Assembly: GCF_950295315.1 (NCBI RefSeq)
Contig: NC_080179.1
Location: 69,220,615 to 69,284,614 of the forward strand
Length of the DNA: 64,000 nt
Origin: Erinaceus europaeus
Lineage: Eukaryota > Chordata > Mammalia > Eulipotyphla > Erinaceidae
Direction of reading: 5' to 3'
Below, one piece after another: positions 41,341-53,589 of the stretch. The position numbers and the translations under genes were made by a program. Under the pieces are notes generated by a model. It searched no databases. It was not told the origin of the DNA and saw only the letters and a list, made by a program, of their open reading frames with translations. Position 1 is the stretch's first letter. Each line of letters begins with the position of its first letter.

Positions 41341-42844
41341 GAGGGCATACCTTATGATATTCCTCTTCTCAGCCATGGTATGTGTGAGTGTGCGTAGATT
41401 AAGTTGTGTGTGCTGTCATGTCTGTTCTCTATCTTGAGCCTTATATGTGTACCAGAGAGGATAGAGGCATGAGGTGAAGGAGCAACACTGTCATTAGCAA
41501 TCTGAGATTTCTGAGATGTGTCCATGCTTAGTGAAGATAACCTTGTTGAATGAGCAAAAACAAGGCTTGATGGGCAAGAACTTCACTTGTAATCTGGCGT
41601 TCTTCTACACAGTCCTTGACTATGATAACCTGCATGACCCATTGGGCTGTGCTGCATATGTAACACAGTTAAACAAAATATCCCTGCCGGAATAATTGAG
41701 ACATTGTGCGGGCTTTCTGTTTCTCCATGCTGCCTTGAGGGTTTCTCAGATATTTCCATATAAAAATCTTTGTCTTTTGTGTGTCCTCTTAGAGGGAGCT
41801 TGGCCTCTTATGAGCCCTTTAATCATTTCTCTCTTCTATACTCTGCAGGGGGCAGGTGCTAAAAGGTTTCCTCCACAAAGGCTCTCCCATCCCCTGCCCC
41901 TTCTCCCAGGCCTCACATCAAATCCACTAGCACTATACAGATGTTCTGGCACTTAGCTGCAGAGACAGGCATTCTGTGATGCAGCCGTCACGGAGGATGC
42001 CATCCGTCCCTCTGCTTCAATTGCAACTGTCTTTACAATGGACCTTTATTTATTATCATAAAAGAGCCATTAAAAGGCTGCTTTTCATTGATGCAGATTC
42101 ATGGGGTGAACTCCTTCTTCAGGACAGCTTGGCTGGAGCAGTGAAATAGCTGCTGGGAGCAGATTGAGAATATGATGATGATTCCAGTCTCGGCTGTAAT
42201 GCAGCACCAGGGAGAAGCTAGTGAAGGTCTGTTTTTATAGGTCTTGAAAATGATTTCAAGATCAAAGTTCTTGGTGTCCTATTTTCTAACCAAAGGCATC
42301 CACATTGCATACCTAACCAGAACAGATTAGGAGACAAGACATGAAAATAGGCATGTCTGCTCTCAATGACTAAGCAGTGATTACAAAGAAACAGGATAAC
42401 ACTGTTTTATCATTGTTAATAGCGGAGTCACGTCAAAGCAACAATGGCAGTCATTAGCTAGAGGTTTGGAGAAGAGATAGCAACATCACTTTAGGGATTT
42501 TTTTTTTTTTTTTTTGCAAATATGTTCCACATTGAATGTGAAACGCACTAGTCCATAGTCAACTCTATAAGTAAGATTATGCATGAGATGTCACTGACTA
42601 ATAGCAAGACTAACAGTAGATAAAAAGAAATTATAGTCAGCATCACACGGTCATCAAAGATGAGAAAGAATTGTGGTTGAAATGAGTACACACAGATTCT
42701 AGGGCCAGAAGGTGTGAACTCTGGATCTGCTATATTTTTGCCACCATGTTAATCACTGGGGCTCCATTACTGAATGACTCCTCTACTCCAGAGGAAATCT
42801 TAAAAAACAAACAAACAAACAATCAACAACAAACACCAGCATGA
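41341..42844. other. Repeat-poor interval
   Basis: About 1.5 kb with no SINE or L1 signal; T run at 42498-42515. TTTATTATCATAAAAGAGCC and CTTTTCATTGATGCAG near 42050-42100 look like homeodomain-type AT motifs, but conservation is untested. The 86-codon frame at 41696-41956 has no family resemblance. Confidence 0.4.
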
Positions 42845-43010
42845 AAGTCAGAGGAGGTGAGGCAAAGAAAGAAGAGATGTGGTAGTACTTCTCCACCACT
42901 CCTGAAGCTTCCCCTGTGTGAGTGTTCCCATTTGGTGACTGAGCTCAAACCCAGGTTCTTGAAGATGGTCTAATGTCTGCTAGACTTGGCAAGCCACCTC
43001 TGCCCCTGGA
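42845..43010 (-). mobile_element. Diverged SINE
   Basis: AGTACTTCTCCACCACTCCT, GAAGCTTCCCCTGTGTGAG, GAGCTCAAACCCAGGTTCTT are the complement of a worn SINE. Confidence 0.7.
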
Positions 43011-43284
43011 TCTGCTGTCTATTACCTGCTGCCACCAGTGTTTCTCTTTGCTCTAATTTCTTTATATGCTAAGTGGGAACTTAACTAATATTCTATAATA
43101 TTATAAATAATACTAATATGGCATCATAGAGAGTATTAATAAGACCTATCTAAGTAGGCTACTACAGATATTCTGTGAATTAATATATTGTCCAGCTATA
43201 TTAATGGCTTGATGGCTGTCATTTACTACTGGTAGGCAATATATAAAATCAGACTGATAATGAAATCATACCAAACTTGTTTTT
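43011..43284. other. AT-rich spacer
   Basis: Nothing recognised. Confidence 0.4.
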
Positions 43285-43640
43285 TTTAATTATTATTATT
43301 ATTATTTTTGCTTCCAGGGTTATTGCTGGGGCTTGGTGCCTGCACTATGAATCCACTGCTCCTGGAGGCTATCTTTCCCATTTTGTTGCCCTTGTTGTTA
43401 TGCTTGTTGATGTTACTATTGTTGTCATAGTTGTCGCTGCTGTTGGATAGGACAGAGAGAAATGGAGAGAGGAAGGGAAGACAGAGAGGAGGAGAGAAAG
43501 ACAGACACCTATAGACCTACTTTACCACCTGTAAAGTGACCTCCTGCAGGTGGGGAACCGGGGGCTCGAACCGGCATCCTTATGCCGGTCCTTGTGCTTG
43601 GCGCCACTTTTACTTAACCCGCTGCGCTACTGCCTGACTC
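43285..43640 (-). mobile_element. SINE A-long
   Basis: TTGCTTCCAGGGTTATTGCT, AATCCACTGCTCCTGGAGG, GTTGGATAGGACAGAGAGAA, GGGGGCTCGAACCGGCATCC and CTGCGCTACTGCCTGACTCC run from tail to head. Confidence 0.95.
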
Positions 43641-43654
43641 CCAAAACTTCTTTT

Positions 43655-43863
43655 TTAATTATCTTTATTTATTTATTGGATAGAGACAACCAGAAATTGA
43701 GAGGAGGAGGGAAGCAAGAGAGGGAGAAAGACAGACACCTGCAGACCTGTTTCACCACTCGCAAAACTTTCCCCCTGCGGTTGGGGTCTGGGGGCTCGAA
43801 CCCAGGTCCTTGTGCCCTGCAGCATGTGCACTTAACCAGGTGCACCACCCCACCTCCCAGCCC
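43655..43863 (-). mobile_element. SINE B
   Basis: TTTATTTATTGGATAGAGAC, CAGACCTGTTTCACCACTCG, GGGCTCGAACCCAGGTCCTT and CTTAACCAGGTGCACCACC. Confidence 0.93.
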
Positions 43864-44156
43864 CCATACAAACTTCTTCAATATTGTACTGTGCAATCTC
43901 TGTGACTAAAGATGTTTTCCAAACCAAATAACTTTTTTCCACTTTGTGAACACAATAGCATTCTTTGATGCTGTGGGCATAAAGAAAAGAGTATGTTATG
44001 TAGGCAAAATAACTGTCAGTTTACATTTTCAGTCTAAAATGTCTCTACTGTTGAGTTGTAGGGGTTGTATTTTTGGTTTGTTTGTTTTGTTTCGTATATG
44101 GTACAGGTATTAGGCTTATGGAATCTTTGACATGTAAGTACCTTCTCTTTTCAGTG

Positions 44157-44349
44157 GGCCGGTGCGCCGCTATGTTCCACCGCTGGGGAGCCAGAGACGA
44201 CCCGAACTGCCCCTGCGGCTACAGACAGACTATGACCCACATAGTCAACAACTGCCACCTCTCCAGATTCAAAGGAGGTCTCAAAACTTTACATCAGGCT
44301 CAACCTGACGCTGTTGACTGGCTACGGAAGAAGGGCAAACGCTAGAAGA
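44157..44349 (+). mobile_element. Vingi fragment, strongly 5'-truncated
   Basis: GGCCGGTGCGCCGCTATGTT through GCTAGAAGAA is about 95% identical by eye to 21490-21690. It keeps the end of the Vingi frame (RWGARDDPNCPCG...TMTHIVNNCHLSRF...DAVDWLRKKGKR, stop at 44345) including the Cys-X-Cys...His...Cys motif. AGTGGG at 44153-44158 and 44350-44355 may be a short target duplication. It has no poly(A) tail. Confidence 0.85.
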
Positions 44350-44355
44350 AGTGGG

Positions 44356-44942
44356 ATTAATTAATACCCTGCAGGCAGGGCGGGTCTCAGGCAAAATAAT
44401 GATTATGTAAATAGACCATAGTATCAACAATGGAGGAGAGCAGGGGAGCTGCCCGACACATGATTGCCTAGGGGATTTTTGGTTCCAAGAAGGGAGCTAT
44501 CACCTTAGGTAAGTCCAGCACATTAGGAGCTAGGTGTGGCAGGCAGAGAGGAGCCTGGTAAAATCTGTTGGAATTCTTCTACCCCATTGTCTTCTGCTTG
44601 TATCAGCACACATGAGATTGCCAAACATATGATCTTTCCTCTTCCTGTGAGTTGCCTTCCTTCCCTTTGAAGACTCAGGTTTCTACCCCCTTTCCTTAGT
44701 CTAGAATCATTTACTTAGTTTTACTTAGCCATTTTTGGAAACTTTTCATATCTATGTAGGCTCCTACACACACAGTTTAGCTGAGTTTGTCCTCTGTTCA
44801 TTTATCTGATGTTAATTTGATTGTCTGACTACAACAGTCAAGAAGGAAAGAGAGAATATTTCCCTTCCCGAAACAGCCATGTAGCAAGGATACCTTTGGG
44901 CCTTCAGGTTGAATAACCGAGGATCCAACCAGTTGAGACATT
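44356..44942. other. Unique spacer
   Basis: No repeat or gene recognised. Confidence 0.45.
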
Positions 44943-45233
44943 TTTCTTTTTTCCTCCAGGGTTATTGCTGTTCTTGGTGGCCATTTTTTTCCCATTGTTG
45001 TGGTTGCTGTGATCATTGTTGCTGCTGTTGTTGTTGGATAGGACAGAAAGAAATTGAGAGAGATGGCAAAGACAGTGAGGGGGAGAGAGAGATAGGCACC
45101 TGCAGACCTGCATCCCAGCTTGCGAAGCGACCCCCTATGCAGGTGGGGAGCCAGGGGCTTGAACTGGGATCCTTGTGCTGGTCATTGCGCTTCACACTAT
45201 CTGCAACTAACCTGCTGCACTACCACTGGGCAC
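44943..45233 (-). mobile_element. SINE A-long, internally shortened
   Basis: TTTTTCCTCCAGGGTTATTG begins the 3' module, which lacks the usual middle. The body (GTTGTTGGATAGGACAGAAA) and head (GGCTTGAACTGGGATCC, CTGCACTACCACTGGG) follow. Confidence 0.88.
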
Positions 45234-45524
45234 CTGAGACAAGATGTTTTAATGGACTGCTGTGTATTTTGGATATTTTACATATAATACCTATTAACTT
45301 TACATCAACTTTTTAAAAGTAGGTGTTTATATTTCTATTTTATTATAAAGAGCACTTAACAGCCAAATAATCTAGTGATTTATCAAAAATCCAATAGATA
45401 AAAGATGCTGTTAGGATATATATCCATTGGGAGCTCAATGTAATTCTGTATGGAGTCTATGCTGATATCTCATTGGGCCAAAGTCAAGGAGATTGGAACT
45501 ATATTCAGCATATAAGAAGACGTA
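45234..45524. other. AT-rich spacer
   Basis: Nothing recognised. Confidence 0.4.
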
Positions 45525-45534
45525 CCAACTTTTA

Positions 45535-45859
45535 GGGAGTCGGGTGGTAGTGCAGCGGGTTAAGCGCACGTGGCAAAAGCACAAGGACTGGCATAAGGAT
45601 CCGGGTTCGAGCTCCCGGCTCCCCACCTGCAGGGGGTCATTTCACAGGCGGTGAAGCAGGTCTGCAGGTGTCTGTCTCTCTCCTCTCTCTGTCTTCCCCT
45701 CCTCTCTCCATTTCTCTCTGTCTTATCCAACAACTATGACGACATCAGTAACAAAAACAATAATAACCACAACAATAAAAATAAATAGAAATAAAAAAAG
45801 AAAGAACAAAAAAAGAAACAACAAAAGGAAATAAATAAATAAATATTTTTTAAAAAGAG
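45535..45859 (+). mobile_element. SINE A with target duplication
   Basis: GGGAGTCGGGTGGTAGTGCA, GCAGCGGGTTAAGCGC, GGATCCGGGTTCGAGCTCCC and a long A-rich tail. CCAACTTTTA at 45525-45534 repeats at 45860-45869. Confidence 0.96.
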
Positions 45860-45869
45860 CCAACTTTTA

Positions 45870-46991
45870 TGTGTTAGATGGCTAAATGCAAAGATATAAA
45901 GAGATTGGAACTTGGAAACTGAACCTGTTCACTAGACCTACTAAGGTGAGACATTGGTGAGTTGTGACCTTATGTTGTCCTAGTCATCCGAGAACATCAT
46001 GGCCTTCATTGACTCTGATAGTTCATGTGGTTCTTGTTTCCTTAAATTTCATGAATTATTCCCCCCAAAGAATAATCATACTTTTACTTGGGGAAAACAT
46101 CTGGAAGGTTGTTTTTGTTTTCTTCAGTTTTCATCAGGGTGTTTGGCTTTGTGTCAAAAGATTTTTCTCTGAGAAGTTTCAAAAAGTGATTACAGTGAGT
46201 GTGTTACTTCCTCCCCACTTTAGAATAATTGCACAGGAGTTTCACTGAAATGTCACCCTTGGGAAACATTCTGGGGAACAGGTTACAGGGAAAAGAGCAG
46301 GATAAATGGCTTCCGAGGCACATTCACTCATAAACATAAATCAAGTAATCAGCTAACTTAAGAACTGATCCCGCACCTTGCTGGGTCACGTTGTAATGAG
46401 ATGCTAACATGCAGGAAGATTCTTGGATCCCTCTGATTTCACAATCTGTTTCTAGTACTTGCTAATGACCCCTGGGCTTTGGTCTGATTCATTTGCTGTT
46501 CTTCTTGAGATCCGCACTTGGACGCCGTGATATCTTAACTGGGTGCTACAGTTTTGTTCCCTGACTGAGGCTGTGCATGTCTTTCTTTTTTCCTTAGAGA
46601 ACGTGAACGTTTATGTCTGCCAACTTGAAAATTGTTCAAGTGTCTTAGAGCACAACTTTTATGAATACTGAGAGTCATTCTCTGAAAAAGAGAATGGCAC
46701 ATGCACTCAGTTCAATATTTCAGGTGAAATGAAGCCAAAACTTCAGAGTACCAATGGCGTAGAGTGAGGGAAATATATATTGTGCATATGTAACATATAC
46801 TAGCTTCAGTGGTATATATATATATATATGTAATATACTGTGAAATGTCATAAATGTAGAACTATGCATAAATAAAATATAGAAATACATTATAAATATG
46901 TTCTAAAATATAAACTAATATATATATATATATATATATAAAGTGACTCAGAGGTAAAAATATAAAATCACCTTCAAAATGATGTCCATTT
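45870..46991. other. Unique spacer with AT microsatellites
   Basis: (AT)n at about 46813-46830 and 46919-46941. The 94-codon frame at 45964-46248 has no family resemblance. No element recognised. Confidence 0.45.
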
Positions 46992-47150
46992 TATTTTATA
47001 TTTTATTTTTCAGATAGAGATAGAGAGGCAGAGAGAGTATGAAAGAGGTCACAGCACTGAAGCTTCCTTCGATGAAATGAGGGCTTAGCTCAAACCTGGA
47101 TGTCCACATGCAAAGCGGCACACTATACAGTTGAGTTGTTTTGCTAGTCC
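46992..47150 (-). mobile_element. Diverged SINE
   Basis: TTCAGATAGAGATAGAGAGG, CACAGCACTGAAGCTTCCTT and TAGCTCAAACCTGGATGTCC. Confidence 0.7.
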
Positions 47151-47249
47151 TATAATATATTATTTCAAAAGGTATCTTATACAGTATTGGCTCCTGAATG
47201 ACCTAGTCTTTTTGGCATCACTGAAGCACATACAGACTCAGTAGACTCA

Positions 47250-47362
47250 AGACTTCACTGTTTGTGAAGGTTTTCCTCTGCAGGTGGACAGCTAGGGCTT
47301 GAACCTAGGTTCTCATGTATGGTAATGTGCGCACTTAACCATGGTTGCCACCACCCAGTGCT
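47250..47362 (-). mobile_element. SINE head fragment
   Basis: ACTTCACTGTTTGTGAAGG, GGGCTTGAACCTAGGTTCTC and CTTAACCATGGTTGCCACCA; body and tail are missing. Confidence 0.75.
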
Positions 47363-48307
47363 GAGAATACTCTTGTATTTCTTTTTATTTTTCATCTCTT
47401 CCCAATATTTGAACATTTGAACATTTCTCTTAATGAGCATCTATCACTTAAGGGTTTATAATCAGATAAAATAAATCCTTTTCTAATTTTTTTAAGTCAT
47501 AGAGCCCTAAAATCACTCAAGGAGTCAATAAAGTTGGGGAACACTGTATTCTCAAGGCCTTTTAGGGAGGTGAGGTCTAAGATAACCAAATGAAAAAACC
47601 TGTATTTTCCTCTGCCAACAACTGCAGAAAGGTAAGAATGTTGACCTTCAAGAATCAACTTTTCCTCCTTTGAGAATTGTAGCACTGATGCTGAAAAGTG
47701 CATAAAGGAAACACTCTTTCCTAATTATTTAAAACTATAATTCAATCCTAATTGATATGCCCCAAATAACTTTTTACACTATGTGTTTATTGAAACCTCC
47801 AGGATTGGCTTGGCTAGCCTTAACATATAAAAATAATGACAGGAAATAGATCTATTAAAAGTTTTGGATGCTTTATAGAGAAACAATAGTAAATCATATG
47901 TAACATGTTTCCCAGAATTGATATTTCATAGGTAAAGCCAATGCATGGTATATGATGAAGAATAGGACATTGAACACATTTGTTTTGAACAAATTTGTTT
48001 TGACTAGCCAGAAGAGTGAGAATGAAAATTGTATTTATGGCAGCCTTTACACCAAAGTAAGTAAGATGGTTTGGAGATTTGAAAACAAAATGAACTGTTG
48101 TACAGATGTAGGAAAAAAAAATAGAGTCAAAGTACTGGGGGGAAAAATCTGTGGATCGAGACATATAACCCAGAAATTGTAACATTAAGCTTTGCATAAA
48201 AATATGGTCTATAAACCTCAGATTAAATTAAAAGTGAAACAGCATGCCAGTATAAAATGTATTTACATAACATATGTAGAAATGGCTACAACTAATCGTA
48301 TTGAACT
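47363..48307. other. AT-rich unique spacer
   Basis: Open frames of up to 125 codons (minus strand 47820-48197) show no domain I recognise and lie in AT-rich DNA. I do not call a gene. Confidence 0.45.
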
Positions 48308-48468
48308 GGGGCTGGGGGGAATGAACAGTGATTATGCGAAAGACTTTCATGCCTTAGACTCTGAGGTCCCAGGTTCAATTCTTAGCACCACCACCAGAAG
48401 CCAAAGCTGGGAAGTGCTCTGGTCACTTTCTCTCTTTAACATTAAGATAAATAAAACATTAAAAATAA
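48308..48468 (+). mobile_element. SINE C
   Basis: AACAGTGATTATGCGAAAGA, CTTTCATGCCTTAGACTC, CCCAGGTTCAATTCTTAGC and an AAGATAAATAAAAC tail. Confidence 0.85.
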
Positions 48469-48559
48469 AGGTGTATTAAACTCTAATAAATCAATAATAT
48501 ATACCAATGAACCATGTAACTCAACTAAATCCATTTTAATTTTTAAGCACTTTCTTTTA

Positions 48560-48682
48560 TAAAAAGTTTTGTTTTATTTTCATGAGAGAGAAACCATGTG
48601 GTGCTGGTGGGGACTGAAACTGAGATATGGCGTCTCAGTCATGCAAAGGTAGTGTACTGCCATTGTACTGTCTCCCCAGCTC
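48560..48682 (-). mobile_element. SINE C-like
   Basis: TTTTCATGAGAGAGAAACC, GGGACTGAAACTGAGATATG and CATTGTACTGTCTCCCCAGC. Confidence 0.65.
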
Positions 48683-48819
48683 AGCAAAATCTATTTCTTA
48701 GAACAACGTATCCATTCTTACAGAAATTAAAAAAAAAGTTAGATAGTCCATAGCCAGTATTTCCAGGTCTGAATATTTCTGCCACAATTGCACTTAAGGA
48801 TATTTTTCCTGAGGCATTT

Positions 48820-49018
48820 TTTTTAATTATCTTTATTTATTGGCTAGAAACAGCCAGAAAGGAGGGAGTAGTAGGGAGAGAAAGAGCGAGACACCTGCCA
48901 ACACTGTTTCACGACTCACAAAGCTTTCCCTCTGCAGGTGGGGACCGGGGACTCAAACCCAGGTCCTTGCTAACTGTACCATATGCTTCTCTCCAGGTGT
49001 GCCTCCACCTGGCCCCCC
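48820..49018 (-). mobile_element. SINE B
   Basis: TTTATTGGCTAGAAACAGCC, GTTTCACGACTCACAAAGCT, GGACTCAAACCCAGGTCCTT and GTGCCTCCACCTGGCCCCC. Confidence 0.92.
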
Positions 49019-49311
49019 ATTTTTTGTAATGTTCAAGCACAACATATCCAGCAGTTAAAGGTTATCTATGTGCTTGTGACCATCTATATAATAGTCAACA
49101 CTAAGTTCATTGCTGCTGTGAAGGTATTTGTACATGTGATTAATATCTGTAATTAGCTGAATTTAAGTAAAGTATAGTACCCTTAATCAGGGGTGAGGGA
49201 TATCCAACCCACAAGCTTTATACAGACCCTTAAAATCACTTGTTCTGGTCCTTCCAAGGCAACTGGAAACTGTCTTCACAGCAACCTTAAGTACTCATTT
49301 TAAATTCATTT
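49019..49311. other. Unique spacer
   Basis: Nothing recognised. Confidence 0.4.
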
Positions 49312-49458
49312 TTTTTCCCTCCTGGCTTATTTCTGGGGCTTGGTGCAGAAATCCCTCTTGTAGGTGGTGATCCTGGGGCTCAAACACGGATCCCTGTGTG
49401 GGTCATTGCACTAAGTTCTATATGCACTTAACTGGGTATGCCGCTACCTGACCCCCGA
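49312..49458 (-). mobile_element. SINE with large internal deletion
   Basis: The 3' module start (TCCTGGCTTATTTCTGGGGC) joins almost directly to the head (GGGCTCAAACACGGATCCCT, CTTAACTGGGTATGCCGC), so the C/T body is gone. Confidence 0.75.
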
Positions 49459-50024
49459 GTTGATAACTTTATATGATCTGTGAATAATATAAATATCCAG
49501 GTGACCCTTGGCAGAATAAAAGCTTCCCCACCCCTGCATAATAAGAGTGGCCTTCATCTTGTCAGGTGAAGGCTTTTGAGACTAAAATTGAGGTCTCCTG
49601 GAGAATGAATTCTGCCTTAAGTCTGTCGCACCTGTTCTTAACTTCATAGATCCATACAGAAAGAGGGTGAGTCTGTTGGCTCTGCATCTCTGGGCTCTGG
49701 CTGTTGGTTTGTGATCGCTCCTTCTAGAAAATCTCCTTGTGCCTGTTATGCATGGATACTCAGTGCTTGCATCTGGAAGGACCTTAGGAGAATGGGAGCA
49801 CTGGTTACATAGACAAGTTCTTCAAAGTTTGGCTACTGCCTCCCTGTACCAGGGCAAGGTAAAAAAAAAAAAAAAAAAGAACTCAGACTCCAGTTCAGGT
49901 GTAAGGAGTCAGAAACTGCATTTTAACAAGGTGCAGGGAGTTTGAGGGGAACTGGCAAGGATATGAATTTAGAGGGAGAATGGCAACTTCTTCACTCTGG
50001 GCTCTGACTTCTCTCTCCTTCTTT
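49459..50024. other. Unique spacer with an 18-bp A tract
   Basis: The A tract is at 49861-49878. No polyadenylation signal lies before it and no coding match could support a retrocopied gene. Confidence 0.4.
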
Positions 50025-50302
50025 TTTTTAATTTATTTTATTTATTCCCTTTTGTTGCCCTTGTTGTTTTATTGTTGTAGTTATTATTGTTGTTGTCGTT
50101 GTTGGATAGGACAGAGAGAAATGGAGAGAGGAAGGGGAAGACAGAGAGGAGGAGAGAAAGATAGACACCTGCAGACCTGCTTCACCGCCTGTGAAGCGAC
50201 TCCCCTGCAGGTGGGGAGCCGGGGTTCGAACCGGGATCCTTATGCCGGTCCTTGTGCTTTGCGCCACCTGCGCTTAACCCGCTACGCTACAGCCCGACTC
50301 CC
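50025..50302 (-). mobile_element. SINE A
   Basis: A near-complete complement from TTTATTCCCTTTTGTTGCCC to CTACAGCCCGACTCCC. It is almost identical to the copy at 54.09 kb, including GGGGTTCGAACCGGGATCC, so both belong to a young subfamily. Confidence 0.95.
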
Positions 50303-50595
50303 CTCTCTCTTCTTTCTTAGCCCTTGACCAGTGCTGCTGCTGCTACCAGTCCTCCTCCTCTCCCACCTCCTCTTCCTCCTCTTCCTCCCTGTAGTTTGTA
50401 GTTTACAGCTACTCTCCTCCCCTCCTCCCCTCCCTTCACACAAGGTAACTGTAACATGTGCGCTCAAGCAGGACTGCCTGGCCTTGAACAAACAGGTCTT
50501 ACTAGATGACAAATCACTCAGTAGGCACTCACCTGATTTTTTGAGAAAAGCTTGATTGAAATAGGAAGAGCAAGAAAGTGTTAAAAAAAATGACC
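50303..50595. other. CT-rich then unique spacer
   Basis: CCTCCTC-rich patch at 50345-50430. The 74-codon frame there reflects composition. Confidence 0.4.
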
Positions 50596-50835
50596 TTCAG
50601 CACAAGGACCAAGGACCGGCGTTAAGGATGCGGGTTCAAGCCCCCGGCTCCCCAACTCAAGCAGGGGAGTCGCTTCACAGGCGGTGAAGCAGGTCTGCAG
50701 GTGTCTGTCTTTCTCACCCCCCCTCTGTCTTCCCCCCTCTCCATTTCTCTCTGTCCTGTCTAACAACGGCGACATCAATAACAACAATAATAACTAAAAC
50801 AAGAGAGAAAATAAATAAATATTTTAAAAATTGAC
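50596..50835 (+). mobile_element. SINE A, 5'-truncated
   Basis: It starts within the tRNA-like part at GCACAAGGACC, keeps GGGTTCAAGCCCCC and the rest. TGACCTT lies just before and just after the element. Confidence 0.9.
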
Positions 50836-52657
50836 CTTGAAAAAGAAAAGGAGAAAACCTGAAGACTTCGCTTATTCCTGTGGCTAAGCTATGAATCTTG
50901 TATGTTTCCAGAGTATAACTCAACCTGAAGGCTGGTGAGCTCAGGATGACCTTAGGGTGTGTCTTCTCACAAGGCTAAAGCTGCTCAAACAACTTAGCAT
51001 CCAAACGGACTCATTAGGTTGCGGACCATGCACCCGCCCTGTTTTCCAGGCAGCTTTCCTCACTGCTCTTCTCTATGGGGACCTTACCATCTGCTAGGGA
51101 GCTGCTCTCAGTATCTAAACAACCACTGTCAACATCAAAGGCTTTTCTGTATCTACTTTTAAAGTGCTTTTCTGAGCACTTCAGGCCAAAAGGCCAATCA
51201 AATTCTGTCTGTCTAGCCTAGTGCAATGCCACAGCCACAACTCTGGAAGGCAGACGCATTTCTTAGTGTAGACACAAAGAGCAGGCGGAACTCGGCTGAC
51301 CCAAGATCTTCCATACTATATGTCTGGCCCTTGTCACTTCAGCTGCCACACAAAACCAAGTTCAATCCTCAACTGTGGTCTGGAGCTGCTCTGATCAAAT
51401 TTGCATTGACACTGTTAAGATACGAGCATTATTTCAACATAAAAGACCAGCTGCCCCTGAAGTTAGCTAGGGTATAGGTCTTGGTTGCCGGGTACATTTT
51501 GAACTAGAATTGACTTGTGAGTTACCTGTAGAGCACAAAGGACTCCAGAACTTATATGCCTCAATGGTCTGTTTCACTATGCCTCCCGGTTGTGGATTAT
51601 GAATTTTTTTCTTATTTTTTTTTGCAGTAATGAATTCTGCTTTAATATAATTTTAGAATGAAGTTCAGCATTTAGAATAGTGAGAATGCTATTAAAGGCA
51701 ACTTATATTGTCATATGTTAATATCACCTCTGACCCCATAATATTCTTTAAAGGACAATTATACTACTCTACAGCTCCCTGGAACATAATTTGGAAACCA
51801 CTGCTGTAGACGGAAGTGAAACTCTAATTTAATGTTCTCAGTTTCTCTGTTTTCTTTAGCTCTTGTGCTCAATTCAGAGGCCCTTGAACTCACAGGGTAT
51901 ATGTCATTTCTAACAGTTGGGCTTCTTCTTGATAACGAGAGACCTACACTGACCACAATTTTAATATTGACATATAACTTAAAATCATTCTAAAGTATAT
52001 TTTACATTTCCTAATATCCTTAAACAGTATGTTGAATGGATTTTCATTTTCTTATATTCGAATCAGTCTAGAAACTGTAACATACAATATACTGCTTTAG
52101 AACTAGTATCCTAATTAAAGCAAGAACTAAAGTCCATCTAGCTTTCCTTCAACAAATAACTTAGTCACTTAAGTTTTTGTCTGCCAGAACGATAACTAAT
52201 TTGCAGACGTGCAATGTAAAACCTGAATAGATAAGTATCTGCTATATATATTAGGAACAAAATAATTTATATGAAGGGAAAATGGATATTCTCAATTTAC
52301 AGACTTAATTAAGTTTCTTACTCACACACCTTGCAAGTGAGAAGATTTGCTTTTATCACCACCATTCCAGGGCTTTCCTTGAAGAGAACTGTGGTGTATT
52401 TCTAAAAAGCTGACCCACATTTGCTATAGGCCCGAGGGTTTTCCTCTGCTGTTGCCTGGGAGTCATGAACTCTATAGTGCCAAAGGCGTCTGGTGAAGGG
52501 TGGAAGTTATACAATACAGGAAGTGGCTTCGAAGGATGTGTTTTTATCAACTCAATTATGTCTTCCAGACCTGTTGGGGCCCAAAAAAACATGTATATCA
52601 CTTCCGTCAAGCCATAAGTTTCTGGGTCACCTACTTAAATTTAAAAAAATATTTTAC
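50836..52657. other. Long unique interval
   Basis: About 1.8 kb with no SINE or young L1. GGAACATAATTTGGAAACC and ACTGCTGTAGA near 51780-51810 resemble the end of a MER5-type element. The 83-84-codon frames at 51226-51477 and 52356-52610 show no domain I recognise. Confidence 0.4.
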
Positions 52658-52945
52658 TGGGAGTCAGGCGGTAGCGCAGTGGGTTAAGCGCAGGTGGCGT
52701 GAAGGGCAAGGACTGACTTAAGGATCCCGGTTCGAGCCCCTGGCTCCCCACCTGCAGGGGCGTTACTTCATAAGCGGTGAAGCAGATCTGCAGGTGTCTG
52801 TCTTTCTCTCCTCCTCTCTGTCTTCCCCTCCTCTCTCCATTTCTCTCTGTCCTATCCAAGAATGATATCAATAACAACAATAATAACTATAACAAAAACA
52901 ACAAGGGCAACAAAAGGGAATAAGTAAATAAAAAAATAAATATAT
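52658..52945 (+). mobile_element. SINE A
   Basis: GGGAGTCAGGCGGTAGCGCA, GTGGGTTAAGCGCAGGTGG, GGATCCCGGTTCGAGCCCC and an AATAAGTAAATAAA tail that runs into the tail of the next element. Confidence 0.95.
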
Positions 52946-53589
52946 AAAAAAAGAAAAAAAATTATTAGTGATTTAATAATGATTGACAAGATTATAGTAT
53001 AAGAGGGGAACAATTCCATACAATTCCCATTACCAGAGTTCCATATCCCTTCCCCTCCATTGACAGCTTCCATATTCTTTATCCCTCTGGGAGTATGGAC
53101 CAAAGATCTTCATGGGGAGCAGAAGGTGGAAGGTCTGTCTTCTGTAATTGCTTCTCCACTGGACATGGGAATTGACAAGATCCATACCCCCAGTCTGTTT
53201 CTATCTTTTCCTAGTGGGGTAGGGCTCTGGAGAGGTGGGGTTCTACATTGGATACATTGATGATGTCATCTTCCCAGGGAAATTAGGTTGGCATCATGGT
53301 AGTATCTGCAACTTTGTGGCTGAAAAACATTAAGATATAAAGCAGATCATATTGTTTAATAATCAGGAACCTAAAGGTAAAAGTAGGCCAGAAGAAATTT
53401 AGAGTCTTCATACTGGAAGGAGGTAGGAAGTCTACTTTAGGTAGATTTCAGGAGACCATGACTTTACTAATTTTTGACTGAGTGTAACAGCTAACATGTA
53501 GGTGGGCTAGGAGCATTGCCTGGAAAGATGGTGTCACAATAGAGGACAGGACAAGAAAGCTGGATAACAGCAGAGAGGTGCTCTTAAAT

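Noticed and set aside
47820..48197. 125-codon minus-strand frame with hydrophobic segments
   Set aside because: AT-rich unique DNA, no recognisable domain, no codon-use or splice support. Not enough for a gene call.
49739..49945. Possible processed pseudogene ending in an 18-bp A tract
   Set aside because: No AATAAA before the tract, no coding similarity and no flanking duplication found.
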